A DNA stretch of 64,000 nt from Pseudomonas sp. EpS/L25 (GCF_001512295.1 NZ_LNUP01000014.1:23757-87756), one strand, 5' to 3'. Shown: positions 36,357 through 45,307, counted from the stretch's first letter. The notes: a model not told the origin generated them from the sequence alone. Program-made: numbers and translations.

Positions 36357-37672
36357 TGCAGCGCTTCCTTGGCAGTTTCCCGTACCAGGCGCAAGGTCAG
36401 CAGGGCGATGACCGCCGCCGTCACCAGCAGGAAGCCCGGCATCAGCAGGTTGCCGGTCTGCGCCATCAGCCAGGTGGCCAGATAGGGGGTGAGGCCACCG
36501 CCGAGGATAGCGCCGAGGTTGATGGCGATGGCCATGCCGGTGTAGCGCACCCGCGTGGGGAATTGCTCGGCATAGGTGGGATAGCCCACCGACTGCACGA
36601 TGGGCATGGGCAACGCCGCCACCAGCACCGCCACGGCGGCCAGCCAGATATTGCCCTGGGCCATGAGCAGCATCATCGGGATCACCAGCACCACATAGGC
36701 GGTGAAACCCAGGGTCAGCACCCGGCGCCGGCCCAGGCGATCCGACAACCCGCCCCAGAACGGCATCATCAGCGCCGCGCAGAGGCTCACGCCCGCCATG
36801 ATCCAGTACACCTGGGCCTTGGGGTAGCCGAGGTGGGTGGTCAGGTAGAGATTCATGAAGATGAGTCCCACCCAATAGCCGGCGTTCTGCCCCAGGGCGA
36901 GCAGCATGACCTTGAGCACCGCCGGACGCTGCTCGGCGAGCACCTCCCGGACCGGCGCCTTAGGCGGCTGGGCCTGGGCCAGGAAGCGCTGGAATGCCGG
37001 GGTTTCCTCGACGTTGTGCCGCAGCAGCGCGGACAGCGCCACCAGTGGCAGTGCCAGCAGGAACGGCAGGCGCCAGCCCCAGGCCTGCATCTCCTCGACA
37101 CCCAGCATGCTGGTGGTGAGGCCACAGACGATGGCGGCCAGGGCCCCGCCCAGGGCGACACCGACCGGGGTGAAGGCGCCGAAGAAGCCCCGACGGCCCT
37201 GGGGCGCCGACTCGGCGACGAAGGCCGCGGCGCCGATCACCTCGCCGCCGGCGAAGAAGCCCTGCACCAGGCGCAGCACGACCAGTAGCACGGGCGCCAG
37301 CAAGCCGGCCTGGGCGGTAGTGGGCAAAAAGCCGATGCCGGCGGTCGCCAGCCCCATGCCGATCACCGTGGCCAACAGCACCGCGCGCCGGCCGTGTCGA
37401 TCGCCCAGACGCCCGAGCAGCACCCCACCCAGGGGACGGATCAGGAAGGCGCTGCCGAACACCGCCAACACGGCCAGCAGAGCGGCGGTGGGATCGTCGC
37501 CGGGAAAGAACAGCGGCCCGAGGAAGGCGGCCATGAAGCCATAGACGCCGAACTCGTAGTATTCGATGGCGGTACCGGTGGCGGCGGCGGTTGCCGCACG
37601 GCGCGCCAGGCGTTCGTCGTCGGCCAGGGAGGCGTGAACAACGAGCGGAGCGGGAGAGAGCACGCGAGACAT
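36353..37672 (-). CDS. MFS metabolite:H+ symporter
   Basis: A 439-residue protein of the metabolite:H+ symporter group (KgtP/ShiA-like). It has the N-terminal AIEYYEFGVYGFMAAFLGPLF segment, the loop 2-3 GRLGDRHGRRAVLL and loop 8-9 GGLSDRLGRRRVLTLG motifs and 12 helices. ATG 37672 with an AGAAGGA ribosome site is preferred. Co-transcribed with the DUF1445 gene, it probably imports that enzyme's substrate. Confidence 0.87.
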   Translation of the reverse strand: MSRVLSPAPLVVHASLADDERLARRAATAAATGTAIEYYEFGVYGFMAAFLGPLFFPGDDPTAALLAVLAVFGSAFLIRPLGGVLLGRLGDRHGRRAVLLATVIGMGLATAGIGFLPTTAQAGLLAPVLLVVLRLVQGFFAGGEVIGAAAFVAESAPQGRRGFFGAFTPVGVALGGALAAIVCGLTTSMLGVEEMQAWGWRLPFLLALPLVALSALLRHNVEETPAFQRFLAQAQPPKAPVREVLAEQRPAVLKVMLLALGQNAGYWVGLIFMNLYLTTHLGYPKAQVYWIMAGVSLCAALMMPFWGGLSDRLGRRRVLTLGFTAYVVLVIPMMLLMAQGNIWLAAVAVLVAALPMPIVQSVGYPTYAEQFPTRVRYTGMAIAINLGAILGGGLTPYLATWLMAQTGNLLMPGFLLVTAAVIALLTLRLVRETAKEALQ

Positions 37673-37759
37673 GGACGTATCCTTCTGTAATGGGAACGTT
37701 GCTCGGCAGGAGTGGGGCAAGCGAAAACGGTCGGCGTCTACTGCACCGATCCGCGGGGG

Positions 37760-38035
37760 TCAGGCGATGCGGGAGTTGCGCGGGCCGCCCGGCGACACCG
37801 ACCCGGTACCGAAGGCGGCGGCGGACGGACACTCGCGAGGAGCCATCAGGTCCGGGCCGCCGTCACGGCCGTCGCAGAGGGAGATCACGATCAGCCGGGC
37901 CGGTCGGGAGGTGGCGAGAGCACCCGGGCGACAGCTGAGGGCGGCGGACGGTGCGACGCTGGACTCGATCACCAGCCGCCGCTCGCTCGCAGGAAGTTGG
38001 ATGCCAGCAAGGCTCGCGGTTTCCAAGGGGATCAC
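37760..38035 (-). CDS. possible small hypothetical ORF, 91 residues
   Basis: The 451 bp gap 37673-38123 contains one frame worth noting: a GTG-started reading frame with G/C-rich third codon positions (roughly four in five). No known domain, signal peptide or clear ribosome site is present. It could equally be a chance open frame in GC-rich sequence. The rest of the gap shows nothing else convincing. Confidence 0.25.
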   Translation of the reverse strand: MIPLETASLAGIQLPASERRLVIESSVAPSAALSCRPGALATSRPARLIVISLCDGRDGGPDLMAPRECPSAAAFGTGSVSPGGPRNSRIA

Positions 38036-38123
38036 CAGCGGGCAGACACATCACGGAAGGGGCGCCGGAACTCTCTGGGCTCCGGTCGCGGCGAAAGGCG
38101 AGCGGCCCCGGGGCCGCTCAGCG

Positions 38124-38549
38124 CTACTTGGCGAACAGCTGGCTCATGTCCTTGAAGGCCTTGAACTCCAGGGCGTTGCCGCAGGGGTCGAAGAGGAACA
38201 TGGTGGCCTGTTCGCCCACCTGGCCCTTGAAACGGATGTAGGGCTCGATGACGAACTTCGTCTCGCGCGCCCGTAGCCGGTCGGCCAGGGCTTCCCACTC
38301 GTCCCAGCCGAGGATGATGCCGAAATGCGGCACCGGCACGTTGTGGCCGTCCACGGCGTTGGTGTGGGCCTCTTCCTGGGACGCGGTCTTGGGGTGCTCG
38401 TGGATCACCAGCTGATGACCGTAGAAATCGAAATCGACCCAGTGGTCGCTGGAGCGACCCTCGGCGAGGCCGAAGACATCGCCGTAGAAGTGCCGGGTGG
38501 CAGCCAGGTCGTAAACGGGAATGGCGAGGTGGAAGGGCGACAGGGCCAT
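38124..38549 (-). CDS. VOC-family protein (glyoxalase/dioxygenase fold)
   Basis: A 141-residue vicinal-oxygen-chelate protein. It has the two beta-alpha-beta-beta-beta modules, with potential metal ligands in [19 protein letters not shown] (His), VPHFGIIL (His) and [10 protein letters not shown] (Glu). The DPCGNALE segment is the usual last strand of such proteins. The enzyme reaction is unknown. It is divergent from a LysR-type gene 153 bp away, which may control it. Confidence 0.85.
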   Translation of the reverse strand: MALSPFHLAIPVYDLAATRHFYGDVFGLAEGRSSDHWVDFDFYGHQLVIHEHPKTASQEEAHTNAVDGHNVPVPHFGIILGWDEWEALADRLRARETKFVIEPYIRFKGQVGEQATMFLFDPCGNALEFKAFKDMSQLFAK

Positions 38550-38702
38550 GGTGCGAAATCCTGGTGGGGAGGGATGTGGTCATTCTCACCCCAGGTTTTC
38601 TTGCGCAGAAAGCGTATTTTCTTCATTTCGAGCGACGAAAATTTTGTCGCTCGGATGTCCGCCCGCTACAGTGACCTGCCCAGTCCGCTGTGGATGTCCA
38701 CC

Positions 38703-39590
38703 ATGCTTCGTGAACTCAAGACCTTTCTCGCCGTCGCTCGCCATGGCAGCTTCGCTGCGGCCGGGGTGCACGTGGGCCTCACGCCCTCGGCGGTGAGCGC
38801 CCAGATCCGCGTACTGGAGCAGAGCCTGGGCGTGAGCCTGTTCGATCGCAACGGGCGCAGCTCGCTGCTCAACGCCGCCGGCCGCCGTGCCCTGCCGCTG
38901 GCCGAGGAGATCCTCGCCACCTACGCCCGTATGGCCGGGGTTGGCGCGGGCGAGGAGATCCAGGGCGAGTTGCGCATCGGCGCCATCTCCAGCGTCCAGA
39001 CCGGCCTGCTGCCCGGTACCCTGGTGCGGCTGCGCCAGCGGGCGCCACGCCTGGAGCCGCGCCTGGTCCCCGGGGTGTCGCTCAGCCTGCTCAGCCAGGT
39101 GGACGCCGGCGAGCTGGACCTGGCCGTCCTGATCCGCCCGCCCTTCGAGCTGCCCAAGGAACTGCACGCCACCGCCCTGCTGCAGGAGCCCTTCGTGCTC
39201 ATCGCCCCGCCGGACCTGCCGGGCGATGATCCACGGCTGCTGCTGGAGACCCAGCCCTTCATCCGCTACGACCGCCACTCCTTCGGCGGCCGCCGGGTCA
39301 GCGCCTTCCTCCGTGAGCAACGCCTGGCGGTGCGTCAGGTGCTCGAACTGGACGAGCTCGACGCCATCGTCAAGATGGTGGAGCGTGGCCTGGGCGTGGC
39401 CCTGGTGCCCTGCGCCGGTCTCTGGCTGGAGCATCCGCGGATGCGTCGGCTGTCGCTCGGCGCCCTCACCTTCCACCGCGAGTTGCAGGTCATCACCCGC
39501 CATGCCGGGCGCGACCTGCCGCCGGTAGCGCTGTTCCGCCGCTGCCTGACCGAAGCCGTGTCAGAGACTGTTCAAAGTCTCGCGAGCTAG
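38703..39590 (+). CDS. LysR-type transcriptional regulator
   Basis: A 295-residue LysR regulator: an N-terminal winged helix (LRELKTFLAVARHGSFAAAG, then GLTPSAVSAQIRVLEQ) followed by a periplasmic-binding-protein-like effector domain with QVDAGELDLAVLI. Two in-frame ATGs are near (38694 and 38703). The last about nine residues and the stop codon lie in the adjacent palindromic repeat, which begins near 39563. It is divergent from the VOC gene, the classical LysR arrangement. Confidence 0.87.
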   Translation: MLRELKTFLAVARHGSFAAAGVHVGLTPSAVSAQIRVLEQSLGVSLFDRNGRSSLLNAAGRRALPLAEEILATYARMAGVGAGEEIQGELRIGAISSVQTGLLPGTLVRLRQRAPRLEPRLVPGVSLSLLSQVDAGELDLAVLIRPPFELPKELHATALLQEPFVLIAPPDLPGDDPRLLLETQPFIRYDRHSFGGRRVSAFLREQRLAVRQVLELDELDAIVKMVERGLGVALVPCAGLWLEHPRMRRLSLGALTFHRELQVITRHAGRDLPPVALFRRCLTEAVSETVQSLAS

Positions 39591-39705
39591 AGACAAACAA
39601 GGCGAAAAATGGCTGAGGAAGCGGAGTTTACGAATGGTAAATGAGCATTCCGAAGCCATTTTCAACGCCGTTTGGCCGACGCGCAGCAGATTTTGAACAG
39701 GCTCT
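39563..39705. repeat. palindromic intergenic element, family A copy 2
   Basis: A 143 bp element with imperfect 18 bp terminal inverted repeats (AGAGACTGTTCAAAGTCT / AGATTTTGAACAGGCTCT). The core reads CTGAGGAAGCGGAGTTTACG, then TGGTAAATGAGCATTCCGA. It lies exactly between convergent genes, inside the LysR 3' end and abutting the phosphate-transporter stop codon. Confidence 0.85.
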
Positions 39706-41315
39706 TAGAACACCTGTACCAGCAGCCAATAGAGTGACGCGGACAGCGCCATGGCCACCGGCAGGGTGAGTACCCAGGCCAGCAGCAGGTTGCGCACCGT
39801 CCCCCACTGCAACCCGGAGCCGTTGGCGGCCATGGTGCCGGCTACCCCCGAGGAGAGCACATGGGTGGTGGAGACCGGCAGGCCGAAAGCGTCCGCCGCC
39901 CCGATGGTGCCCATGGCCACCAGTTCGGCCGAGGCGCCCTGGGCATAGGTCAGGTGGGTCTTGCCGATCCGCTCGCCGACGGTGACGACGATCCGCCGCC
40001 AGCCGACCAGGGTACCGAGGCCCAGGGCGATGGCCACCGCCACCTTCACCCACAGCGGGATGAAGCGGGTCGCCTGGTCGATCTGCCGCTTGAACTCCTT
40101 GAGGTCCTCCTGCGCCTTGGGCGCCAGGCCGGGCAGGTGCTCCTTCTCCAGCAGGCGGATGGATTCCGAGGCCAGGTACATGGCGTTGCGCACGTTGGGC
40201 ATGCTCTGCGCCGGCACGTTGTTGAGGGCGCCGTACTGGCGCACCTCGCGGGCGATGTCGTCGGTGATGGCCGCCAGCGCCGGCAAGACCTCGGGATTGC
40301 TCTGCCGCTTGCGCACGAACTCCAGCAGCACCCCATGGGGATCGGCCGGAGCGGCCTGGGGCGCCGCCTGGCGCAGGCCGCTGGCGGTGACTTCGGCCAC
40401 GGCGGCGAACGCCGGGGTGGCGGTCGCCGGTACCGCGCGATTGAGGGCATAGGCGGTCGGCAAGGCGCCGACCAGGATCAGCATGATCAGCCCCATGCCC
40501 TTTTGCCCGTCGTTGGAGCCGTGGGCGAAGGACACCCCGGTACAGGTGAGGATCAGCAGGCCGCGAATCCACGGCGGCGGCGGCTCGGCGCTCTTGGGTT
40601 CTTGATACAGCGTCCGGTCGCGCACGATCCGCTTGAGCAGCAGCAGGAGTACCGCCGCGCAGACGAAGCCGATCAGCGGCGAGAACAGCAACGCGTAGCC
40701 GACCTTGGCCACCTGCCCCCAGTCCACGCCACTGCTGCCATCCAGCCCGCCCAGCCAGGCGTGCATCAGGCCGACGCCGATGATGGAGCCGATCAGCGTG
40801 TGGGATGACGACGCCGGCAGCCCCAGCCACCAGGTGCCGAGGTTCCACAGGATGGCGGCGATCAACAGGGCGAAGATCATGGCGAAACCCTTGCCCGCGC
40901 CCATTTCCACCACCAGGTCCACCGGCAGCAAGGCGATGACGCTGAAGGCAACCGCGCCACTGGAGAACAGTACGCCGAGGAAGTTGCAGAAGCCGGACCA
41001 GAGCACCGCCGCATTGGGCGGCAGCGAATGGGTGTAGATCACCGTGGCCACGGCGTTGGCCGTGTCGTGGAAGCCGTTGACGAATTCGAAGCCCAGGGCG
41101 ATCACCAGCGCCAGCGCCAGGCCGGCGAAGGGCAGCCAGGTGGTGGGCGGGGACTGGGCATCGCTGACGTCGTTGTGGATACCCCCGAGCGTCACCGCCA
41201 GGCCAGTCAGCAGCAGCACGATGAACAGCACGACCCGCAGCGGACCGGGCTTGCGCGAACTGTGCAGGGGATGGGACAGCGGTGACAAAGCGGCGGCTGG
41301 ACTGGACGAAGGCAT
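39705..41315 (-). CDS. pitA: inorganic phosphate transporter, PiT family
   Basis: A 536-residue PiT permease. The duplicated signature motifs are GFEFVNGFHDTANAVATVIY (N-terminal half) and FAHGSNDGQKGMGLIMLILV (C-terminal half), with GLPASSSHTLIGSIIGVG and LPVSTTHVLSSGVAG as the paired second motifs. A hydrophilic loop of about 150 residues separates the halves. It would move metal-phosphate with protons across the inner membrane. Its stop codon TAA sits at the end of a family A repeat. Confidence 0.9.
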   Translation of the reverse strand: MPSSSPAAALSPLSHPLHSSRKPGPLRVVLFIVLLLTGLAVTLGGIHNDVSDAQSPPTTWLPFAGLALALVIALGFEFVNGFHDTANAVATVIYTHSLPPNAAVLWSGFCNFLGVLFSSGAVAFSVIALLPVDLVVEMGAGKGFAMIFALLIAAILWNLGTWWLGLPASSSHTLIGSIIGVGLMHAWLGGLDGSSGVDWGQVAKVGYALLFSPLIGFVCAAVLLLLLKRIVRDRTLYQEPKSAEPPPPWIRGLLILTCTGVSFAHGSNDGQKGMGLIMLILVGALPTAYALNRAVPATATPAFAAVAEVTASGLRQAAPQAAPADPHGVLLEFVRKRQSNPEVLPALAAITDDIAREVRQYGALNNVPAQSMPNVRNAMYLASESIRLLEKEHLPGLAPKAQEDLKEFKRQIDQATRFIPLWVKVAVAIALGLGTLVGWRRIVVTVGERIGKTHLTYAQGASAELVAMGTIGAADAFGLPVSTTHVLSSGVAGTMAANGSGLQWGTVRNLLLAWVLTLPVAMALSASLYWLLVQVF

Positions 41316-41437
41316 GGGGCAAACTCCGACACGGGATCTGCCTAACCTGCGCCTGCTGCATGACGCTTTTACGTCAACGAGGTGACCAGACGACGGATGA
41401 CCGCTACCTTATCCTCTGCCAGCCCGGCAACGGCCTG

Positions 41438-41604
41438 CTAGTGTGGTGTTTCAGAAGTTCGCGCAAGGATTGGCAGGTGATTGTTTGACTCAGGCTAGGC
41501 GCCGCGACGAGTCATAGCAGGGCTATGGCGAGGAGGGGCAACGACGCCTAAGCCAAGAGAGTGGCGCCAAAATTGTGTAGTCAACTTCTGAAACACCACA
41601 CTAG
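41438..41604. repeat. MITE-like element, family B copy 4
   Basis: The best-preserved copy at 167 bp: CTAGTGTGGTGTTTCAGAAG at the left and CTTCTGAAACACCACACTAG at the right form a perfect 20 bp inverted repeat. The core AGGCGCCGCGACGAGTCATA is the same as copy 1. It lies 28 bp upstream of the exported-protein gene at 41632. Confidence 0.9.
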
Positions 41605-41631
41605 GCTGGGCTTTGCCCGAGGATCTCGTCG

Positions 41632-42282
41632 ATGACACCGCGCTGGCTGCTCTGTGGTCCCCTGCTGCTCCTGCCGATCGCCAGCAGCGCTATGGCCGCC
41701 CCCGCCGAACGCGCGCCGCGCAGCTGTGCCCAGGAACTGGGGCGGCAGCCGGCCCAGGCCCTGGCCGATACCTGCCGCGCACTCTCCCCCGCCACCCATC
41801 CGCCCTGCAACGCCGCCAACAGCTGCGCCCTGGTCCAGGACGAGATCGCCCGCAGTTGTGCGCTGTTCGGCGATGGTGAAGCGGCCAAGCAGCCCGGCTG
41901 TGGCCCGCGACCCAGCAGCGCCGAGGCCGCGGCGGCGGTGGTCCAGCGCTACTACCGGGCGCTGGATGCGCGGGACTACGGCACCGCCTGGCAGCAGTGG
42001 GGCGACGACGGCCAGCCCGGCAACTCCTACGAGAGATTCCGCCAGGGCTATGCCAAGACCCGCAGCGTGGGGGTAACGCTCGGCCAGCTCGGCCCGGTTG
42101 AGGGCGCCGCGGGCTCGCTATACGTCAGCGTCCCGGTGACCGTGAACGCCCAGTTGAGCGATGGCAGGCGCCAGACCTTCACCGGCACCTATCAGGTACG
42201 CCGGGTCAATGACGTCGACGGCGCCTCGGCCGAGCAGCGTCGCTGGCATCTGGACAGCGCCAAGCTGAGCCTAAAGCGCTAG
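41632..42282 (+). CDS. exported hypothetical protein, 216 residues
   Basis: A Sec signal peptide (LLLLPIASSAMA-AP) is followed by a Cys-containing region (four to six Cys in residues 30-90, possibly disulphide-bonded). A C-terminal NTF2-like domain beginning AAAAVVQRYYRALDARDYGT and ending in DSAKLSLKR follows. Such domains often bind ligands or subunits in the periplasm. Function unknown. The stop codon TAG overlaps the left end of a family A repeat. Confidence 0.75.
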   Translation: MTPRWLLCGPLLLLPIASSAMAAPAERAPRSCAQELGRQPAQALADTCRALSPATHPPCNAANSCALVQDEIARSCALFGDGEAAKQPGCGPRPSSAEAAAAVVQRYYRALDARDYGTAWQQWGDDGQPGNSYERFRQGYAKTRSVGVTLGQLGPVEGAAGSLYVSVPVTVNAQLSDGRRQTFTGTYQVRRVNDVDGASAEQRRWHLDSAKLSLKR

Positions 42283-42439
42283 GTTCTGTACGAAAAATCG
42301 CCGAGCGAAGGTCAGGCGAGGCGAAAAAGGCTGAGGAAGCGGATCGGACCCGCGCTCGGGTTTACGCCCGGTAAATGAGCATTCCGAGGCCTTTTTCAAC
42401 GAAGCATCACCGAGCGCAGGTATTTTTCGTGCAGAACCT
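42281..42439. repeat. palindromic intergenic element, family A copy 3
   Basis: A 159 bp copy with near-perfect 18 bp ends (AGGTTCTGTACGAAAAAT / ATTTTTCGTGCAGAACCT). It belongs to the subtype with GCGAAGGTCAGGCGAGGCGA in place of the AGACAAACAAGGCG block. It lies between convergent genes and both of their stop codons (42280-42282 and 42438-42440) overlap its ends. Confidence 0.87.
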
Positions 42440-43487
42440 AATCCGGTCCGATCTGCCGTAGCTGCGACAACCGACTGCGAGTCCGCGACATGTCGGCGAT
42501 GTCGCTGTCGGCCAGGGTCTCGTCGAGGGGTGCGGCGCTGACCAGGAACAGCGTCAGTCGCCGGTCGTAGAGCACGTCCATCAGATTGATGAAGCGCTGC
42601 CGGGCGGCGGAACTCGCCTCGCGCAACGGCGGTACGGCATCGAGCAGCCAGTGTTGCCAGGTCTCGCTCAGGGCCAGGTAGTCGAGCACCGCGGTAGGGC
42701 CTTCGCAAAGCTCGGCGAAGGTGAAGTGCAGCAGGCCGTCCGTGGCGCTCGCGGCGGTCAGCTGGCGATGCCCGACAGGCACCTGGACCCGCCCCTCGCC
42801 CAGGACCGGCAACCCCAGCCGGGCGCGCTGGGCGGCACTCCCTGGCCAGAGGTAGGCGCCAGCGCCGAAGGGATCGGGCTCGGCAGGGCTGGCGCTGCGA
42901 TAATCCTGGGGCCCGGCTACCGGAAGGATGTCCATGTGCGCCTCGATCAGCCGGATCGCCGGCAGGAAGCGCTCGTGGTACAGCGGATTGGGCAGCAGCC
43001 CTTCGGGCGGGTAGTTGGAGGTGGTGATCAGCACCACGCCGCGGCTGAACAGCTCCTTGAACAACCGGGTGATGAGCATGGCATCGCCGATGTCGTGCAC
43101 ATGGAACTCGTCGAAGCACAGCAGCCGGCAGTCTTCCAGCAGTTCGTCGAGGCTGGCCGCCAGGGCGTCGATACCGGGCGGTTGGCGGAACATCCGTTCG
43201 TGCAGTTCACGAAAGAAGGCGTGGAAGTGCACCCGGCGCTTCTCGGCGAACGGCAAGGCGGCGAAGAAGCCATCCAGCAGGAAGCTCTTGCCGCGTCCTA
43301 CCGGCCCCCAGAGATAGAGGCTGCGCGGCGCCCGGCGGCGGAACAGCCGGGGGCGCAACAGCTCATCGGCGAGCTGGGCGAAACCCTCGATGGCGGCCCG
43401 TTGCGCGGCATCAAGGGTGTAGCCACGCTGCTGGGCGAGCCGAGCGAAGTGCGCCAGCACCTGCTGGGCGGGCGAAGAAGACGTCAT
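42438..43487 (-). CDS. zapE: cell-division ATPase ZapE (AFG1-like)
   Basis: A 349-residue AFG1-like ATPase. Walker A is LWGPVGRGKSFLLDGF, Walker B is LLCFDEFHVHDIGDAM, and the sensor/arginine region is TSNYPPEGLLPN. In E. coli ZapE acts at the division ring, destabilising FtsZ polymers under stress. Length and motifs are normal. The stop codon overlaps the repeat at its 3' side. Confidence 0.92.
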   Translation of the reverse strand: MTSSSPAQQVLAHFARLAQQRGYTLDAAQRAAIEGFAQLADELLRPRLFRRRAPRSLYLWGPVGRGKSFLLDGFFAALPFAEKRRVHFHAFFRELHERMFRQPPGIDALAASLDELLEDCRLLCFDEFHVHDIGDAMLITRLFKELFSRGVVLITTSNYPPEGLLPNPLYHERFLPAIRLIEAHMDILPVAGPQDYRSASPAEPDPFGAGAYLWPGSAAQRARLGLPVLGEGRVQVPVGHRQLTAASATDGLLHFTFAELCEGPTAVLDYLALSETWQHWLLDAVPPLREASSAARQRFINLMDVLYDRRLTLFLVSAAPLDETLADSDIADMSRTRSRLSQLRQIGPD

Positions 43488-43534
43488 GCAGGCGTCCAGC
43501 CGAGAAAGATAGGGCGCTGATGAAGCTACAGTCT

Positions 43535-43560
43535 TCGCTGCCGGTCAAGACCGGCAGCGA
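43535..43560. terminator. 12 bp perfect hairpin between MAPEG and zapE genes
   Basis: TCGCTGCCGGTC-AA-GACCGGCAGCGA. The stem is perfect but no T tract follows, so it may act as an attenuator or mRNA end rather than a strong terminator for the MAPEG gene on the minus strand. Confidence 0.5.
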
Positions 43561-43568
43561 CGCTGAAC

Positions 43569-43955
43569 TCAGGCCGCGGCGATGAACAGGCACAGGCAGC
43601 AGAAGAAGCCGCCGGCCCAGACCAGCGAGCGGCGCGTGGCGTGGTCGCGGATGTAAAGCCAGGTATAGGCGATGCGGCTGAGCAGGAAGAGGAAGGCCCA
43701 GAAGTTGATGGTGCCCTGCTCGGCACCACCGGTGACGTGGGCGACGATCACCGCCGCGGCGAACAGCGGATTGATCTCGAAGGCGTTCTGCTGGGCGGCG
43801 TTGGCCCGTGCCCGGGCACCTTCCAGCTTGCCGAGGAAGCCGCGCGGATCACGGTTGTCCTCGGGCGTGAAACCGCTGCCCTTCAACTTGGCGTAGTAGG
43901 CCGCGCCATAGGGCACGAGGTAGACGAGGAAGATGCACCAGTAGGCGAAGGTCAT
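43569..43955 (-). CDS. MAPEG-family membrane protein
   Basis: A 128-residue protein with four predicted transmembrane helices, matching the MAPEG fold. The central RARANAAQQNAFEINPLFAA segment corresponds to the conserved E-R-x-x-x-A-x-x-N-x-x-E region of glutathione-S-transferase-like members. The bacterial role is not established. It lies upstream of zapE on the same strand, separated by a hairpin. Confidence 0.82.
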   Translation of the reverse strand: MTFAYWCIFLVYLVPYGAAYYAKLKGSGFTPEDNRDPRGFLGKLEGARARANAAQQNAFEINPLFAAAVIVAHVTGGAEQGTINFWAFLFLLSRIAYTWLYIRDHATRRSLVWAGGFFCCLCLFIAAA

Positions 43956-44022
43956 GTCGGCGTCCCTGGGAGTTGAGGGTTCGCCTATCTGACCCGCGCG
44001 GCCAGGAAAAATCCACTGCGGG

Positions 44023-45195
44023 TCAGGCCATCGCGCGGCTGTGGGTCCAGCGCGCCATCAGCGCGGTCGCCACTGCGCAGAGCGCCAGCACCGCGCACAT
44101 GGGCACCAGGGTGCCGTTGTGCAGGGCGCCCACCGCGCTGGAGGCCAGGGCCGCCAGGATGAACTGCAGGCTGCCCATCAGCGCCGAGGCGCTGCCGGCA
44201 TTGGCGCCCTGCCCGGCCAGGGCGCAGGCCGAGGCATTGGGCACGATGCCCCCAAGCAGCGCGATGGCGCAGAACAGCGGGATCATCAGCACCGGCAAGG
44301 CCTTGGGCTGGAAGGCGCCGACCAGCAGCAGGATCAGCCCCGCCGCCGCATAGGCCACCACCGCCCGCCGCAGCCAGAAGGCCGGCCCCTGGCGCACCAC
44401 CAGGCGAGCATTGAGCTGGCCGAGCAGGATGAAGCCGGCGGCGTTGAGACCGAACACCCAGCCGTAGTGTTCGGGTTTCACCCCATAGAGTTCGATCAGC
44501 ACGAAGGGCGAGCCCGAGATATAGGCGAACATGCCGGCCATGGCGATACCGCCGGTGAGGGTATGGCCGATGAAGGTGCGGTCACGTAGCAACCGCAGGT
44601 AGTTGCGCAGGGCACCGCTCAGGGGTGCGCGCGAGTGGTGAGCCGGCAGCGATTCCGGCAGCCAGAGCGCCACGGCGGTGCCACAGGCGGCGGCGAACAG
44701 CGCCAGGCTGACGAAGATCGCCTGCCAGCCCAGGCTGCTCAGCAGCAGGCTGCCGACGAAGGGCGCGATGATCGGCGCGATGCCGGTCACCAGCATGATC
44801 TGCGAGAAGGCCCGAGCCGCGGCGATGGGCTCACAGAGATCACGCACCACGGCACGAGCGATCACCATGCCAGCGCAGCCGCCCAGGGCCTGGACGAAGC
44901 GCGCGGCGATCAGCCAGGGCAGGCTCGGCGCCAGGGCGCACCCCAGGGATGCCAGGCAGAACAGGGCGATGCCGATCAGCAAGGGCAGCCGCCGGCCGAA
45001 TCTATCGGCCAGCGGACCGTAGAACAGCTGACCACTGGCCAGGCCGGCGAAATATACCGCCAGGCTCAGTTGCACGTGTTCGATGTCGGTGGCGAACGAC
45101 CGGGCCAGCGACGGGAAGCTGGGCAGGTACATGTCGATGGCGAAGGGAGCGAAGGCCGAGAGGGCCCCGAGAATCAACAGCAAGCGAAAGGTCAT
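44023..45195 (-). CDS. Bcr/CflA-family drug exporter
   Basis: A 390-residue MFS drug:H+ antiporter of the DHA1 (Bcr/CflA) type. The N-terminal AIDMYLPSFPSLARSF, loop 2-3 GPLADRFGRRLPLLIG, and helix-5 motif C region (GIAPIIAPFVGSLLLS) are all visible. ATG 45195 is preferred over a TTG 9 bp earlier. It is divergent from a TetR regulator with a shared operator, so it is probably induced by that regulator's ligand. Confidence 0.87.
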   Translation of the reverse strand: MTFRLLLILGALSAFAPFAIDMYLPSFPSLARSFATDIEHVQLSLAVYFAGLASGQLFYGPLADRFGRRLPLLIGIALFCLASLGCALAPSLPWLIAARFVQALGGCAGMVIARAVVRDLCEPIAAARAFSQIMLVTGIAPIIAPFVGSLLLSSLGWQAIFVSLALFAAACGTAVALWLPESLPAHHSRAPLSGALRNYLRLLRDRTFIGHTLTGGIAMAGMFAYISGSPFVLIELYGVKPEHYGWVFGLNAAGFILLGQLNARLVVRQGPAFWLRRAVVAYAAAGLILLLVGAFQPKALPVLMIPLFCAIALLGGIVPNASACALAGQGANAGSASALMGSLQFILAALASSAVGALHNGTLVPMCAVLALCAVATALMARWTHSRAMA

Positions 45196-45231
45196 GGAAG
45201 CCAATCCGATGGAAGCGGAAGTGTCGCGCAG

Positions 45232-45253
45232 TTACATACAATCATGTTTGTAA
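45232..45253. promoter_or_regulatory. TtgR/AcrR-like operator
   Basis: Inverted repeat TTACATACAA-TC-ATGTTTGTAA in the divergent promoter region. Half-sites resemble the operators of AcrR and TtgR repressors (TTTACAAACA and ATGTAA elements). It lies 37 bp upstream of the exporter and 55 bp upstream of the regulator. Confidence 0.65.
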
Positions 45254-45307
45254 AAGCGGCGAGGCGCGCTAAACTGCGTGGCAGACCCACTGCCAGCCAG
45301 ACCGCCC

